Below, one piece after another: positions 17,574-25,499 of a stretch of DNA of 38,954 bases; within the stretch, counting starts at the first letter, position 1, and each line of letters begins with the position of its first letter. Source of the stretch: Nanobdellota archaeon (lineage in GTDB: Archaea; Nanobdellota; Nanobdellia; Woesearchaeales; JAHJEM01). Location of the stretch: contig JAHJEM010000067.1 of NCBI GenBank assembly GCA_018825425.1, forward strand, positions 1-38,954, given 5' to 3'. Below the pieces are notes generated by a model. The model saw only the letters and a list, made by a program, of their open reading frames with translations. It ran no database searches and was not told the DNA's origin. Position numbers and translations under genes: made by a program.

Positions 17574-18129
17574 TTACTACCTGTGCCATATATTTTTTCC
17601 ACAACTCTTCTCCATGAGGGAGATTTTTCTTTCTGGTTTCCATTAAGAAAAATTCTTTATTAGCTTCAAGTTTTTTCACAATATGTTGGTTCCAGTATTC
17701 AGGTATTTTTGTAGGTGGAATCTTGTTCTTTGTCGCCCTTTCTTCAAATTCCTTCTTGAAGACAATAAAATTAATCTGTTTGTCCACGGTCTTCGTTGCT
17801 TTTGGACCTTCTTTTGGCTTGTTCAGATAGATGTATGGTGTAGTAAAACTGTATTCAATTCCCAACACCTTTTCTTCAACCAGAAAATCAATCCAAGAAC
17901 GAAGCACACCCTTACCAACATGTAATCTTTTTGCAGTCTCTTCAACAGAAAGTCTCGGAAAACGCTCCAATAATTGCAGCAAATCATCTACACCTGTTGT
18001 TATAGTCTCTTCATCACCTGCTGGTTGAGTTGGAGTCTTGATTGGCTTGTTAGATTTCTTAGTTTCTGGAGCTTTCGCAGGTGATTTTTCTGGGGTTTTC
18101 TCACTTCCCTTTTTTGTAAATATACCCAT
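17560..18129 (-). CDS. winged-helix-like protein of the pilus locus
   Basis: A 189-residue protein. The start is placed at the ATG reading MGIFTKKG, which has a GAGGT ribosome site upstream, rather than an in-frame TTG five codons earlier. Residues 10-45 are a Lys/Pro/Ala/Thr-rich disordered tail. About 50-105 form a helix-turn-helix pattern, LLERFPRLSVEETAKRL then VLRSWIDFLVEEKVLGIEY, followed by a wing-like strand. The C-terminal 80 residues are helical and basic. A TATA-like TTTATAAAG-complement (18161-18168) would give a 10-nt leader, so an internal promoter is likely. It could regulate the locus or, since it is fused to a disordered tail, serve as a protein-interaction module. Confidence 0.7.
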   Translation of the reverse strand: MGIFTKKGSEKTPEKSPAKAPETKKSNKPIKTPTQPAGDEETITTGVDDLLQLLERFPRLSVEETAKRLHVGKGVLRSWIDFLVEEKVLGIEYSFTTPYIYLNKPKEGPKATKTVDKQINFIVFKKEFEERATKNKIPPTKIPEYWNQHIVKKLEANKEFFLMETRKKNLPHGEELWKKYMAQVVNGTR

Positions 18130-18192
18130 AACTACCTCAATCAATGGATGGAAGAAGTAGCTTTATAAACTTTTTTTATTATTATCGAGTGG

Positions 18193-19881
18193 TTAGGGGG
18201 TTGGTGGACAGGTTGAAATCCTGTAATTGCCGAGGCCTAGCCTTCCACTATTCTGCCAATCAATTACCAATGCATTTTCTATTCCAACAAAAGGTCCGGC
18301 GGGGTCTGGATCACAGTCTCCTGGACCAGGGTCTGGAATTTGACAATATCCATGTTCATCAAGGAAGTCCATATCATCATCAGTTATCTGATTAGTACCT
18401 GCGAGGTCATCACGAATCTTGGAGTTGTTAATGTAATAGATATCGTGACAATTAGTTGTGGTACCATTAAAGTAGATCCAATCAATACTGGAATTGCTGT
18501 TGGAATCAACATCATCTAGCAATCTTTCAGATATTATGGTCTCAAAACCAAAAGCTGCTGGAACAGACACATTAGTCCAATTCATCAGTCTTTGCAAATA
18601 GTTTGGAGCATAGTCATCGTTTCTCCAATATTGCTTTTCCCTGGAAAGGTTTGCAATATTGCTTATATTATATTCATATTCTGGTATGTTAGAAAGATTG
18701 ATGATAAAATCAGCGTCATCATAACATGTAGGGCATGTAAAAGTTAGTCGACTCTGCCAAGCCAATGGCTCAGGAAGACCATTGATATTCACATAAGATA
18801 CTAGCGTTTGAAAATTATCGTATTGGCTGAACCCATCATCCATGAAAATAACAACATCACTCTCCAGTTTTACAACCCATGTAGAATCCATTTTAATTCG
18901 GATATCCAATACACTTACATTGGTTTCAACTTGCATTTCCTCATGTGTGACATTAAACATCTTGTCAAGGTAGTAATTCACACTATTTTTGTTGTAGAGA
19001 TCAGGATCCCGATATTTAATAGTTTGAGTCAAATTAATTAGATTGGGTAGTGTTGGACCGTAAATCGCGATTTTATCATCCTCATCTGTGACTTGAATTT
19101 CAATATCTGTACCTTCAACCCGCACATTCATAAAATAAATTGTATCTTGAAGTATTGTATTTTTATGCTGAAACTCCAAAACAACATCGCCAACGTATCC
19201 ATCATCAACAAGTGCATATGCTGTGTCAACAAGAAAAATGGTCCTATTACATTTACGATTGTAGATATCAACAAATAGGTGACCATCATCATGATCGGGT
19301 AGAAAATTATCTACATTTAATGTAACGCTATCTAGTGTGTAAGCCTTAACATCTGGTGTCTTGAACTCCTGAAGAGCACCCCAGATTACCTCATCACCTC
19401 CTGCGTCCACTGTTGTTGAATTCAGTCGAAACATGCGCGTTGAACCAGAATCAACCTTCAATATTTCCTCCGCTTCATCGCTAGTCAAAGTAAACATCAA
19501 ATCCACTTCATCCGCGACAGCAGGGTCCCCCCAAACAGTGGGTAAATTGTTGAATGCGCTAATTTCGCCGTCCAGAAGCAAATCAGCATATGTGCATTTC
19601 AAATCAACGAAGTCAATCATTGCATTATTAGGATTTTGTGCAAGAAATTCTGTTAATCCATAAAATGAGTGCCATCCCGCAATACTCATGGATTCCACAT
19701 AATACTCATCTATTATCTCTCCATAATTAAGCAGCCTATTAAGTTTCATATTTGTAAGCTTGAGTTTAGAATCATATGGTGTTCGTATCTCTGTTGTGTA
19801 CAAGAGGACAAACATACCTGCAAGAAGCAATGCAATCAGGGTAAAGAGTATTCCCTTCTTACCATTCAGTCCTACGACCAA
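18193..19881 (-). CDS. membrane-anchored extracellular protein of the pilus locus
   Basis: A 562-residue protein with a basic N-terminus and a single membrane helix (about 10-28, GILFTLIALLLAGMFVLLY). The remaining ~530 residues form a long beta-rich exterior domain with many Asn-linked sequons (NVT, NLS, NVS, NSS) and a few Cys pairs (CPTCYDD, CDPDP). This is typical of archaeal surface or pseudopilin-like proteins. The TTG start is supported by an AGGTGA ribosome site 4 nt upstream and by a 10-nt overlap with the preceding gene's end. Function unknown; a minor pilin or adhesin is plausible. Confidence 0.75.
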   Translation of the reverse strand: MVVGLNGKKGILFTLIALLLAGMFVLLYTTEIRTPYDSKLKLTNMKLNRLLNYGEIIDEYYVESMSIAGWHSFYGLTEFLAQNPNNAMIDFVDLKCTYADLLLDGEISAFNNLPTVWGDPAVADEVDLMFTLTSDEAEEILKVDSGSTRMFRLNSTTVDAGGDEVIWGALQEFKTPDVKAYTLDSVTLNVDNFLPDHDDGHLFVDIYNRKCNRTIFLVDTAYALVDDGYVGDVVLEFQHKNTILQDTIYFMNVRVEGTDIEIQVTDEDDKIAIYGPTLPNLINLTQTIKYRDPDLYNKNSVNYYLDKMFNVTHEEMQVETNVSVLDIRIKMDSTWVVKLESDVVIFMDDGFSQYDNFQTLVSYVNINGLPEPLAWQSRLTFTCPTCYDDADFIINLSNIPEYEYNISNIANLSREKQYWRNDDYAPNYLQRLMNWTNVSVPAAFGFETIISERLLDDVDSNSNSSIDWIYFNGTTTNCHDIYYINNSKIRDDLAGTNQITDDDMDFLDEHGYCQIPDPGPGDCDPDPAGPFVGIENALVIDWQNSGRLGLGNYRISTCPPTP

Positions 19882-20444
19882 ATTGTCACCTCTGTTACCA
19901 TAGGTCCGACTATGTCTCTACCATTTCGGTAGAATGTAATTCGTTTTGCTGAAAGAACCAGATGAGAACTCTCTTTTGAATTCCTTCTGTCCTCGTCATT
20001 TTCAGGACGCATATAGACTTTGTAATAAAAAAAGGCAGGATTAGTTGCAGAGTAGTCATAGATGGAATAATTTATACTATACTGATTTGGAATTAGACCT
20101 TTGGTCATGTTTTCTACATATTTTCTAGTAAAATATGGTTCAGCAGGAGCAGGTAAATCATCAGGATACTCTGTCTTCAAAAAGGCAATGACCTGAAGCA
20201 AGGTCATTGAACTGTCTGTAATGATTGGATTATTTCTATTAACAAGGTACTGTTTAGCACTTCCACTCGTATCTCTTAATTCTGTTGTGGCTAGAAAGTT
20301 CATGTACGATTCAGCCAAAAGAAAGGATGATTCAGGTGGAGGAGTATTTATTCTTGAGGAAAATATGATAACCAATGTCAAAACAAGTATTGCGCTTGCT
20401 ATGAATACATCCAGAACGAAAAAATAGCTGGCTCTCTTGCTCAT
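19872..20444 (-). CDS. pseudopilin-like single-TM protein
   Basis: A 190-residue protein with an N-terminal helix after a short basic leader (KRASYFFVLDVFIASAILVL). The helix starts right after the leader and contains one acidic residue, which resembles a pilin-type signal, although the usual Gly or Ala before the cleavage point is replaced by Ser. The exported part (about 35-190) is mixed alpha/beta. An ATG start preceded by TAGGTA is used. It sits between two larger surface proteins, overlapping the next gene by 10 nt. Likely a minor pilin, with moderate confidence. Confidence 0.7.
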   Translation of the reverse strand: MSKRASYFFVLDVFIASAILVLTLVIIFSSRINTPPPESSFLLAESYMNFLATTELRDTSGSAKQYLVNRNNPIITDSSMTLLQVIAFLKTEYPDDLPAPAEPYFTRKYVENMTKGLIPNQYSINYSIYDYSATNPAFFYYKVYMRPENDEDRRNSKESSHLVLSAKRITFYRNGRDIVGPMVTEVTIWS

Positions 20445-20454
20445 AATGAAGTAC

Positions 20455-21336
20455 CTACCAGACTGCTATAACTAATACTGCAGCACGCCCATTGTAGATG
20501 ACAGGAATTTCTGTCTGTAGAAGATTTGGCATCTCACCTCTAGGTTGTGCAGGAGGCCGAGATTCAACAGATGATCCATCTCCTCTACAGCATTCTACAA
20601 CTGTGGTGTCGGTATCTGTCTGCTCATAGATCACAGATTCTCCGAACCGTCGTTGATGACAAAGAATATCAATTCCGGGAAAACCTGTTGCTGGATCTGT
20701 ATTGAATTCACAACCATTTATTCCTTCACAATCCATATTGCATCTGCCAAAGTAGTCTGCGCAATTTTCATCACAGCTCGCATTTGGTAAATAGAAATCG
20801 AATTCTGTATTGTCTCCTGCAGTCAGGATTGTTTCGTTTATGTATGTATCATAACCAATCTTTGATGCGCTGATTGCTACCCAGCCTGTGGGCACACCTT
20901 CAAGTATGTAAGAACCATCTGGCTCAGTTATTGTTTCTGCAGATGGAACTGTTGGGTTTTGCGGTACTACAGTGACCTTTGCTCTGTCAATACCTCCACA
21001 AATTCCTGGAGGGCATATATCGCTGGCCTCATACACAAAGCCGTATATTGTTGCATTGCAGTCTGGATCATTACATCGTGAACAGTTTCCGATTTCAGGT
21101 TCTGTTCCATTCTTGAATAGTTCTGGACAGACTCCATCTGCTGCTCCGCATTTGTAGCATTCTCCACAAATCTCTGCAGCACCAAATCCTGCATCACTGC
21201 TTAAAAGGAATTGATTATAGCAAAGATCAAGATCATTTTCAGGATCGCATGGTGCACTGATTGCAAAATAAGACGTAATTCCAATTATTGCAATTACTAA
21301 GAATATGAACCCAATGACCTCACGCCCCTTTTTCAT
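20455..21336 (-). CDS. membrane-anchored Cys-rich protein with carboxypeptidase-regulatory-like domain
   Basis: A 293-residue protein. The frame is open 43 codons further upstream, but the start is placed at the ATG reading MKKGREVIGF, because a TATA-like CTTTAAATA (about 21359-21368) lies about 28 nt before it and the upstream stretch looks non-coding. A membrane helix follows (about 6-26). The exterior has three Cys-rich segments (CGECYKCG, CSRCNDPDC, CDENCADYFGRCNMDC). Between them is a beta-sandwich of the carboxypeptidase-regulatory type (about 95-180: GFVYEAS, TEPDGSYILEGVPTGWVAIS, GDNTEFDFYL). This fold usually acts in surface adhesion or stabilisation. It is the first gene of the pilus-locus operon. 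Confidence 0.75.
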   Translation of the reverse strand: MKKGREVIGFIFLVIAIIGITSYFAISAPCDPENDLDLCYNQFLLSSDAGFGAAEICGECYKCGAADGVCPELFKNGTEPEIGNCSRCNDPDCNATIYGFVYEASDICPPGICGGIDRAKVTVVPQNPTVPSAETITEPDGSYILEGVPTGWVAISASKIGYDTYINETILTAGDNTEFDFYLPNASCDENCADYFGRCNMDCEGINGCEFNTDPATGFPGIDILCHQRRFGESVIYEQTDTDTTVVECCRGDGSSVESRPPAQPRGEMPNLLQTEIPVIYNGRAAVLVIAVW

Positions 21337-21357
21337 ATAGCCTTTAAACATATTACT

Positions 21358-21368
21358 TATATTTAAAG
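21358..21368 (-). promoter_or_regulatory. promoter of the pilus-locus operon
   Basis: The minus-strand TATA-like CTTTAAATATAAG sits about 28 nt before the ATG at 21336. It faces away from the gdhA promoter (TTTTAATA, 21453-21460), so the 150-bp gap is a divergent promoter region. Confidence 0.55.
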
Positions 21369-21492
21369 TTTGTGGAAACCAAGGTGGTGGTTGGACCTCA
21401 GTATGACTAATAGCCTTGTTCCTTGCAATACCTATATGCAATAACCCAAACATTTTAATATACACCTAAAATAATCGGATTTGGTGATAATC

Positions 21493-22764
21493 ATGCCTAA
21501 ATTTTCATTTTATGAAAACAGTCAGAAGGTTCTTGACCAAGCTTTTAAGCAACTTAATATCAGCGAGGATGTCGTGAATGTTCTCACAGCCCCTGAAAGG
21601 GTTATTGAATTCAGTATCCCTGTGCGTATGGATAATGGAAAGATACAAGTATTTACTGCATATAGAAGTCAATATAATAGTGCAAGAGGCCCGACTAAAG
21701 GTGGTATTCGATACCATCCAAGTGTTACTTTGGATGAAGTCAAGGCATTGAGCTTTCTTATGACCTTTAAATGTGCTGTGGCAAACCTTCCGCTAGGAGG
21801 AGGTAAGGGTGGAGTTATTGTTGATTCTAAGAAACTGAGCAAAGGAGAAAAAGAGAGATTAAGTCGTGGATATGTCCGAGGTATTTTTGACTTTGTGGGC
21901 CCGACTAAAGATATTCCTGCTCCAGATATGTACACTGATTCACAGACCATGGCTTGGATGAGTGATGAGTATAATACCATAGCAAGAGGGCAACATCCTG
22001 GATTCATTACAGGAAAACCATTATCCATAGGTGGAAGCGAGGGCAGAGATGATAGCACTGCCAAAGGTGCATACTATATTATTATGGATATGTTAAGAGA
22101 ATTCAAACTTGATGCAACAAAACAAAAAGTTGCAATTCAGGGTTTTGGAAATGCGGGCATCAATCTTGCAAAGATGCTCATGAAAGAAGGCATGTTGATT
22201 GTGGCTCTGTCAGATTCTAAAGGTGGAGTGTGTGACATGAAAGGTATTGATGTTGAACATGCGATAAAGACCAAGCAAGAGAAAGGAAGGATTGCTGAAG
22301 TACATGTCGAACCTGATAAGAAGTATGGCAAAAGTTGTAAACATATTACAAATGAACAGCTTTTGGAACTTGAGGTTGATTTCCTAGTTCCTGCAGCGCT
22401 TGAAAATCAGATCAATGAATCCAATGCCAAAAAGATTAAAGCAAAATATATTGTGGAATTGGCTAATGGTCCTGTAACATATGATGCAGACCAGATTCTG
22501 GAGAAAAAAGGTATTCAATTGATACCTGATGTGCTTGCTAATGCTGGCGGTGTGACTGTGTCATATTTTGAATGGGTCCAGAATAGATATGGACAGTACT
22601 GGACACGTGAAGAGGTATATTCTAAGCTTAAGGAGATCATGAATAAAGAGTTCAAGAACCTGCTGAAGGTTGCTAAGAAACACAAGGTAAGTTTTAGAAC
22701 TGCAATATATATGATTGCCATTGAAAGAGTGGCTGAGGCTGTTCGAGCTAAGATAACTGGTTAA
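21493..22764 (+). CDS. gdhA: glutamate dehydrogenase
   Basis: A 423-residue enzyme interconverting glutamate and 2-oxoglutarate plus ammonia with NAD(P). The start ATG has GGTGA 5 nt upstream; an in-frame TTG four codons earlier is rejected. The family landmarks are KGGIRYHPSVTLDEVKALS (substrate binding), PLGGGKGG (catalytic Lys), PAPDMYTDSQTMAWM, and the Rossmann motif QGFGNAGINLAKML (about 215-228) with acidic Asp after the second strand. The C-terminal NAGGVTVSYFEWVQN is present. The length is standard for archaeal/bacterial hexameric GDH. The stop overlaps the end of the next, convergent gene by 4 nt. Confidence 0.97.
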   Translation: MPKFSFYENSQKVLDQAFKQLNISEDVVNVLTAPERVIEFSIPVRMDNGKIQVFTAYRSQYNSARGPTKGGIRYHPSVTLDEVKALSFLMTFKCAVANLPLGGGKGGVIVDSKKLSKGEKERLSRGYVRGIFDFVGPTKDIPAPDMYTDSQTMAWMSDEYNTIARGQHPGFITGKPLSIGGSEGRDDSTAKGAYYIIMDMLREFKLDATKQKVAIQGFGNAGINLAKMLMKEGMLIVALSDSKGGVCDMKGIDVEHAIKTKQEKGRIAEVHVEPDKKYGKSCKHITNEQLLELEVDFLVPAALENQINESNAKKIKAKYIVELANGPVTYDADQILEKKGIQLIPDVLANAGGVTVSYFEWVQNRYGQYWTREEVYSKLKEIMNKEFKNLLKVAKKHKVSFRTAIYMIAIERVAEAVRAKITG

Positions 22765-23147
22765 TGGTGATCATTTCTATGAAATATTCCATAGTAGAGT
22801 CCATTGACGAGCCAAGGCTTGCCTTCATTCTCTAGTGGAAGATTGCTGCAATAGATACCTGTGTAAGGATTTTTTCTCCCTGCTCGTCTGACTTTGGCAA
22901 CTTTTAGGTCAATGTATAGTGGTTGTCTGTTATCATCATTTAAAAAAGTAGACAATTCAATTCCAGTAGAGTTTTCCCAGACCTGATTCAAGATTCCTGC
23001 ACTGCGTATCATGGCCATGGTTTCGGGAGTCAGAGACTTTTCCAAAGGCAAGAATTTGCATCCTCTGGGAATGAGTAATTTTTTTGGCATGTATAGAACT
23101 GACTTACCGGGTCTTAAGCGCCATGCATCTTCCTCTGCCAACAACAT
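22761..23147 (-). CDS. conserved-looking hypothetical protein
   Basis: A 128-residue soluble protein beginning MLLAEEDAWRLRPGKSVLY. The frame is open 33 codons further upstream, but a TATA-like AATAAATAATC (about 23169-23180) lies about 26 nt before this ATG, so the short, leaderless start is preferred. The first half (KKLLIPRGCKFLPLEKSLTPETMAMI) and the basic middle (KVAKVRRAGRKNPYTGIYC) suggest a small nucleic-acid-binding or metabolic protein, but I recognise no family. It converges on gdhA with a 4-nt overlap. Confidence 0.65.
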   Translation of the reverse strand: MLLAEEDAWRLRPGKSVLYMPKKLLIPRGCKFLPLEKSLTPETMAMIRSAGILNQVWENSTGIELSTFLNDDNRQPLYIDLKVAKVRRAGRKNPYTGIYCSNLPLENEGKPWLVNGLYYGIFHRNDHH

Positions 23148-23266
23148 CTCTATTGAGCCCACGCTAAGATTATTTATTATTTTCCTAGCATATAAACTTT
23201 TGTTGTCCCCAATCCTGAGTTTTAATGGGCAAAAGTTTAAAAACAACGTATGATTCTATTGCAATT

Positions 23267-23419
23267 ATGAAATGTTCCGTCTGTGGTAAGAATGTGGATC
23301 AGACCTTCTTGAAGAAGCTTGTAGGTACTTATGTCAAGGACAAGAAATCCAAGAAGAAGCCAGTGTGTAAAGTCTGCCAGAAAACCATGACAATGGAGCA
23401 GATAAAGGAAAAGCTTTAA
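23267..23419 (+). CDS. small zinc-ribbon protein
   Basis: A 50-residue protein with two CxxC knuckles, CSVCG (3-7) and CKVCQ (about 34-38), separated by a lysine-rich loop. This is the classic geometry for one zinc ion. The frame extends 14 codons further upstream, but the ATG reading MKCSVCGKN is chosen because TATA-like GTTTAAAAAC (23235-23244) is centred about 26 nt before it. Its promoter overlaps the 5' end region of the divergent 128-residue gene. It may bind RNA or protein; function unknown. Confidence 0.75.
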   Translation: MKCSVCGKNVDQTFLKKLVGTYVKDKKSKKKPVCKVCQKTMTMEQIKEKL

Positions 23420-23447
23420 GAAGCAATTATTTCTTCAATACAAGTAT

Positions 23448-23576
23448 GCCTCTGTAGCATACACGCCAAATCATTAAGATTTGTCGGTCGCTACATCGGC
23501 TCCTTTCAGTCGCCTCTGTAGCATACTCATCGAAACCTCCAGTTTCGCTGGTCGCTCCAGAGTCTCACTGACGTTC
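23448..23576 (+). repeat. two tandem 64-65-bp repeats starting with the tRNA-Thr 5' sequence
   Basis: GCCTCTGTAGCATA, identical to the first 14 nt of the downstream tRNA-Thr, begins at 23448 and at 23512. Each copy is followed at the same distance by a 6-bp hairpin with a 5-nt loop (CAAATC/GATTTG in copy 1, CGAAAC/GTTTCG in copy 2) and then by GGTCGCT. The hairpin sequences differ, but the pairing is kept in both, so the units share a fold as well as a sequence. There are no matching 3' tRNA halves. Confidence 0.75.
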
Positions 23577-23670
23577 GCCTCTGTAGCATAGCGGTTATGC
23601 GAAGCTGACCTCAGCTTGTACGGAACCGGGTAGGGTATCCTCATTATGTTCGGAACCCTACGCACTATAG
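23577..23670 (+). pseudogene. tRNA-Thr-like remnant (5' part only)
   Basis: A third copy of the tRNA start at 23577. It extends further than the first two: the acceptor strand, TA linker and D-arm (GCATAGCGGTTATGC) are all tRNA-like, followed by an arm-like hairpin (AAGCTG/CAGCTT). The T-arm and the 3' acceptor strand (CAGAGGC) are missing. The sequence beyond contains a 7-bp inverted pair (GTAGGGT/ACCCTAC) and a repeated CGGAACC (23621, 23651). It is not a functional tRNA. Confidence 0.6.
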
Positions 23671-23701
23671 AAGTTTATCAAAAGAAAACAATTGGCAAAA
23701 T

Positions 23702-23820
23702 GCCTCTGTAGCATAGCGGCTAATGCGTCTGCCTCGTATTGGAAACAGGTTTCCAATCCTTTGGAAAACAAGTTTCCCAAAGTAAGCAGAAGATCGGGAG
23801 TTCAATTCTCCCCAGAGGCT
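23702..23820 (+). tRNA. tRNA-Thr (anticodon CGU) with a 46-nt intron
   Basis: A full cloverleaf is present once an intron is removed: acceptor GCCTCTG/CAGAGGC, D-stem GCAT/ATGC, anticodon stem TCTGC/GCAGA, T-stem GGGAG/CTCCC with loop TTCAATT, and discriminator T. Positions 34-36 are CGT (23735-23737), reading ACG, threonine. The intron (about 23739-23784) sits between 37 and 38, the canonical archaeal site, and folds into two hairpins (TTGGAAA/TTTCCAA and CTTTGG/CCAAAG). CCA is not encoded. The opposite-strand zinc-ribbon gene ends 1 nt past the tRNA. Splicing by archaeal tRNA endonuclease is expected. Confidence 0.93.
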
Positions 23821-23821
23821 T

Positions 23822-24193
23822 TTACAAGAAATCAACCTCATCACTTGTCACAGTGATTTCCTTCTTGGTCTCTTTTTCTGCTTTGTAATGTCTCTTCTTT
23901 GGCATACTGACTTGCTTTGGCTTTTCAGAAGACTCTCCTGGTTTAAATCCTGGATTCATTTCCCTTGCCTTTCGCATATTAACTATACCGCAGTTCTCGC
24001 AAACAAAGAATGGGCCGAATTTTCCATTTTTTAGGTCAAGCCAGCATCCACAGGCGCATTTCAATTCTGGAAATTGTTCTTTCTTATGATCGATGCACAC
24101 AGGTATTCCTTGAGAATTCTCAGTCAAAGCACGTTTTTCACAGAAAGGACATGTATCTGTCTTTGATTGTCCGTAAATCTTAGGAATCCTCAT
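23822..24193 (-). CDS. multi-zinc-ribbon protein
   Basis: A 123-residue protein with several metal-binding pairs: CPFC (15-18), C..H (VCIDHKK, about 32-35), CACGC (about 45-49) and CENCG (about 65-69), so it probably holds two zinc ions. It then has a Lys/Glu-rich C-terminal tail (about 85-123). The middle (GPFFVCENCGIVNM) resembles the topoisomerase-type or ribosomal-type zinc ribbon. A TATA-like CTTAAATAG-complement (24217-24224) is about 26 nt before the ATG, so it is leaderless. It converges on the tRNA gene with 1 nt between them. Nucleic-acid binding is likely but unproven. Confidence 0.75.
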   Translation of the reverse strand: MRIPKIYGQSKTDTCPFCEKRALTENSQGIPVCIDHKKEQFPELKCACGCWLDLKNGKFGPFFVCENCGIVNMRKAREMNPGFKPGESSEKPKQVSMPKKRHYKAEKETKKEITVTSDEVDFL

Positions 24194-24252
24194 AGAACTA
24201 TTTGGTTTTGGACTTCTATTTAAGTTTTTTGTAAGAACTCAAATAAAACTTT

Positions 24253-24468
24253 CTACATTCCTAAAAACTTCATTACTTCAAATGCCATGAATGCTGGCCA
24301 CACGATTGCCTTTATAAATCCCCAAACACCATTCCAGAAACCTGTTGCTGTAGAGATGTAGTAGATAGCAGCACCTACAAATCCCAATCCGTAGATTGCA
24401 CTGGATGAACAGCATTGGCAACCTTTTGAGTTGCAACTCATGTCCTTTTTCTTGGTTTTTTTTGCCAT
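24253..24468 (-). CDS. small Cys-rich single-TM protein
   Basis: A 71-residue protein with a Lys-rich N-terminus, a cysteine cluster (CNSKGCQCC, 12-20) and a hydrophobic C-terminal part (about 24-71) able to form one or two membrane helices (IYGLGFVGAAIYYI and IKAIVWPAFMAFEVMKFLGM). No family recognised. An AATTAATTAAAG TATA-like box lies about 30 nt upstream of the ATG. Confidence 0.65.
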   Translation of the reverse strand: MAKKTKKKDMSCNSKGCQCCSSSAIYGLGFVGAAIYYISTATGFWNGVWGFIKAIVWPAFMAFEVMKFLGM

Positions 24469-24510
24469 TTTGTTATGCTTGTTGATTTCCTTTAATTAAT
24501 TTATCGCTTT

Positions 24511-25452
24511 TTACTGATAAATCAGCCTTATTGCACTGTGAATTATCAAAAGAACATTCTTGAATCTGCCAAACGCTTCATGTACGTTTGCAGCGGTGTG
24601 TGATTCCTGATACTTATTGATCTTGTCCATGACTTGATTCTTTTCTGTTGCGACCTTATAAGCAGACTCAGTATCCTTGTTATAGTAGGTTTTCATGGCA
24701 TTCAAATAGATCTTTTCTACATCCATTGCGACTTCATATAATTCTGAAAGGTTTTTTGGACAATCTTGATAAAGCAGTCTTACTATTCGCTTGATTTCAT
24801 CTGCCATTCGCTCCATGTATTGCGCTAGTTCATAGAAGTTGAAATATTCGAGATCTGTCCCTTCTTTTTTCATGTGTGGATCTGTCATGGCATTTTTTAC
24901 AGCCCGCATAATGACAAAAGTCAATCTGTTAACATCTAGGTCTCTTGCTATTATGTTCTCGGATAATTCTTTGTCAAAATCATTTTTCTTAAGACAACTC
25001 AGTAAATCCTTGAACATTGATCTTATGATGTTGTCATTCTTTCTGATAAGACTAGCAATTGAGATATCATGCATGTTCAAGTAATCCATTGCAACAATCA
25101 TGTTAGCTGTCTGCTCAATAACTTCTAAGGCCATGAGATTCTGTATCATAGCACGAATTTCCTTTGCAATCTCGTTGGTATCATATAGAACCATGATTTT
25201 CTTGTAGTTATTGATGTAGCAAGAGATGATTTTTCTTTGGATGGTCTCAATTTTTTCATTTCTTGCATCCAAAGTTATGGATTTTTCTTCAGAATCTCCT
25301 GCTTGCTTCTGCGGAGAAAGAATGATTTGATTTGAAGTCTTTAACAAGTATATCAAGCTCCCTTTTTCTAGTCGGTTCTGGATTATCCAGTTTTTTGGCA
25401 GTGAAATTACAAAAGAATTGTTGCCAAATTTGATTAATTTGCGATATTCCAT
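24511..25452 (-). CDS. AbrB-type / PhoU-like regulatory protein
   Basis: A 313-residue protein. The N-terminal ~45 residues form a SpoVT-AbrB swapped-hairpin DNA-binding domain (YRKLIKFGNNSFVISLPKNWI). The rest (about 85-313) is all-helical, with two PhoU-like repeats, including EYFNFYELAQYMERMADEIKRI. This AbrB-PhoU fusion is a known archaeal architecture linked to phosphate-responsive regulation. The ATG start has GAGGGAT upstream; an in-frame TTG one codon earlier is rejected. The upstream gap contains repeated TATATATG-type motifs that could be its own operator. Confidence 0.85.
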   Translation of the reverse strand: MEYRKLIKFGNNSFVISLPKNWIIQNRLEKGSLIYLLKTSNQIILSPQKQAGDSEEKSITLDARNEKIETIQRKIISCYINNYKKIMVLYDTNEIAKEIRAMIQNLMALEVIEQTANMIVAMDYLNMHDISIASLIRKNDNIIRSMFKDLLSCLKKNDFDKELSENIIARDLDVNRLTFVIMRAVKNAMTDPHMKKEGTDLEYFNFYELAQYMERMADEIKRIVRLLYQDCPKNLSELYEVAMDVEKIYLNAMKTYYNKDTESAYKVATEKNQVMDKINKYQESHTAANVHEAFGRFKNVLLIIHSAIRLIYQ

Positions 25453-25499
25453 CAATATCCCTCGGAATTATTGCTCCTTTTTCCGGAACATTTACAAAT

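Noticed and set aside
20455-21465. Longer start for the carboxypeptidase-regulatory-like protein
   Set aside because: The extra 43 codons run through the divergent promoter region and would bury the signal helix; the TATA box fits the ATG at 21336.
23448-23715. Regularly spaced repeats as a CRISPR array
   Set aside because: Only 14 nt are shared, there are four copies, the spacers resemble each other, and the repeat is the tRNA-Thr 5' end.
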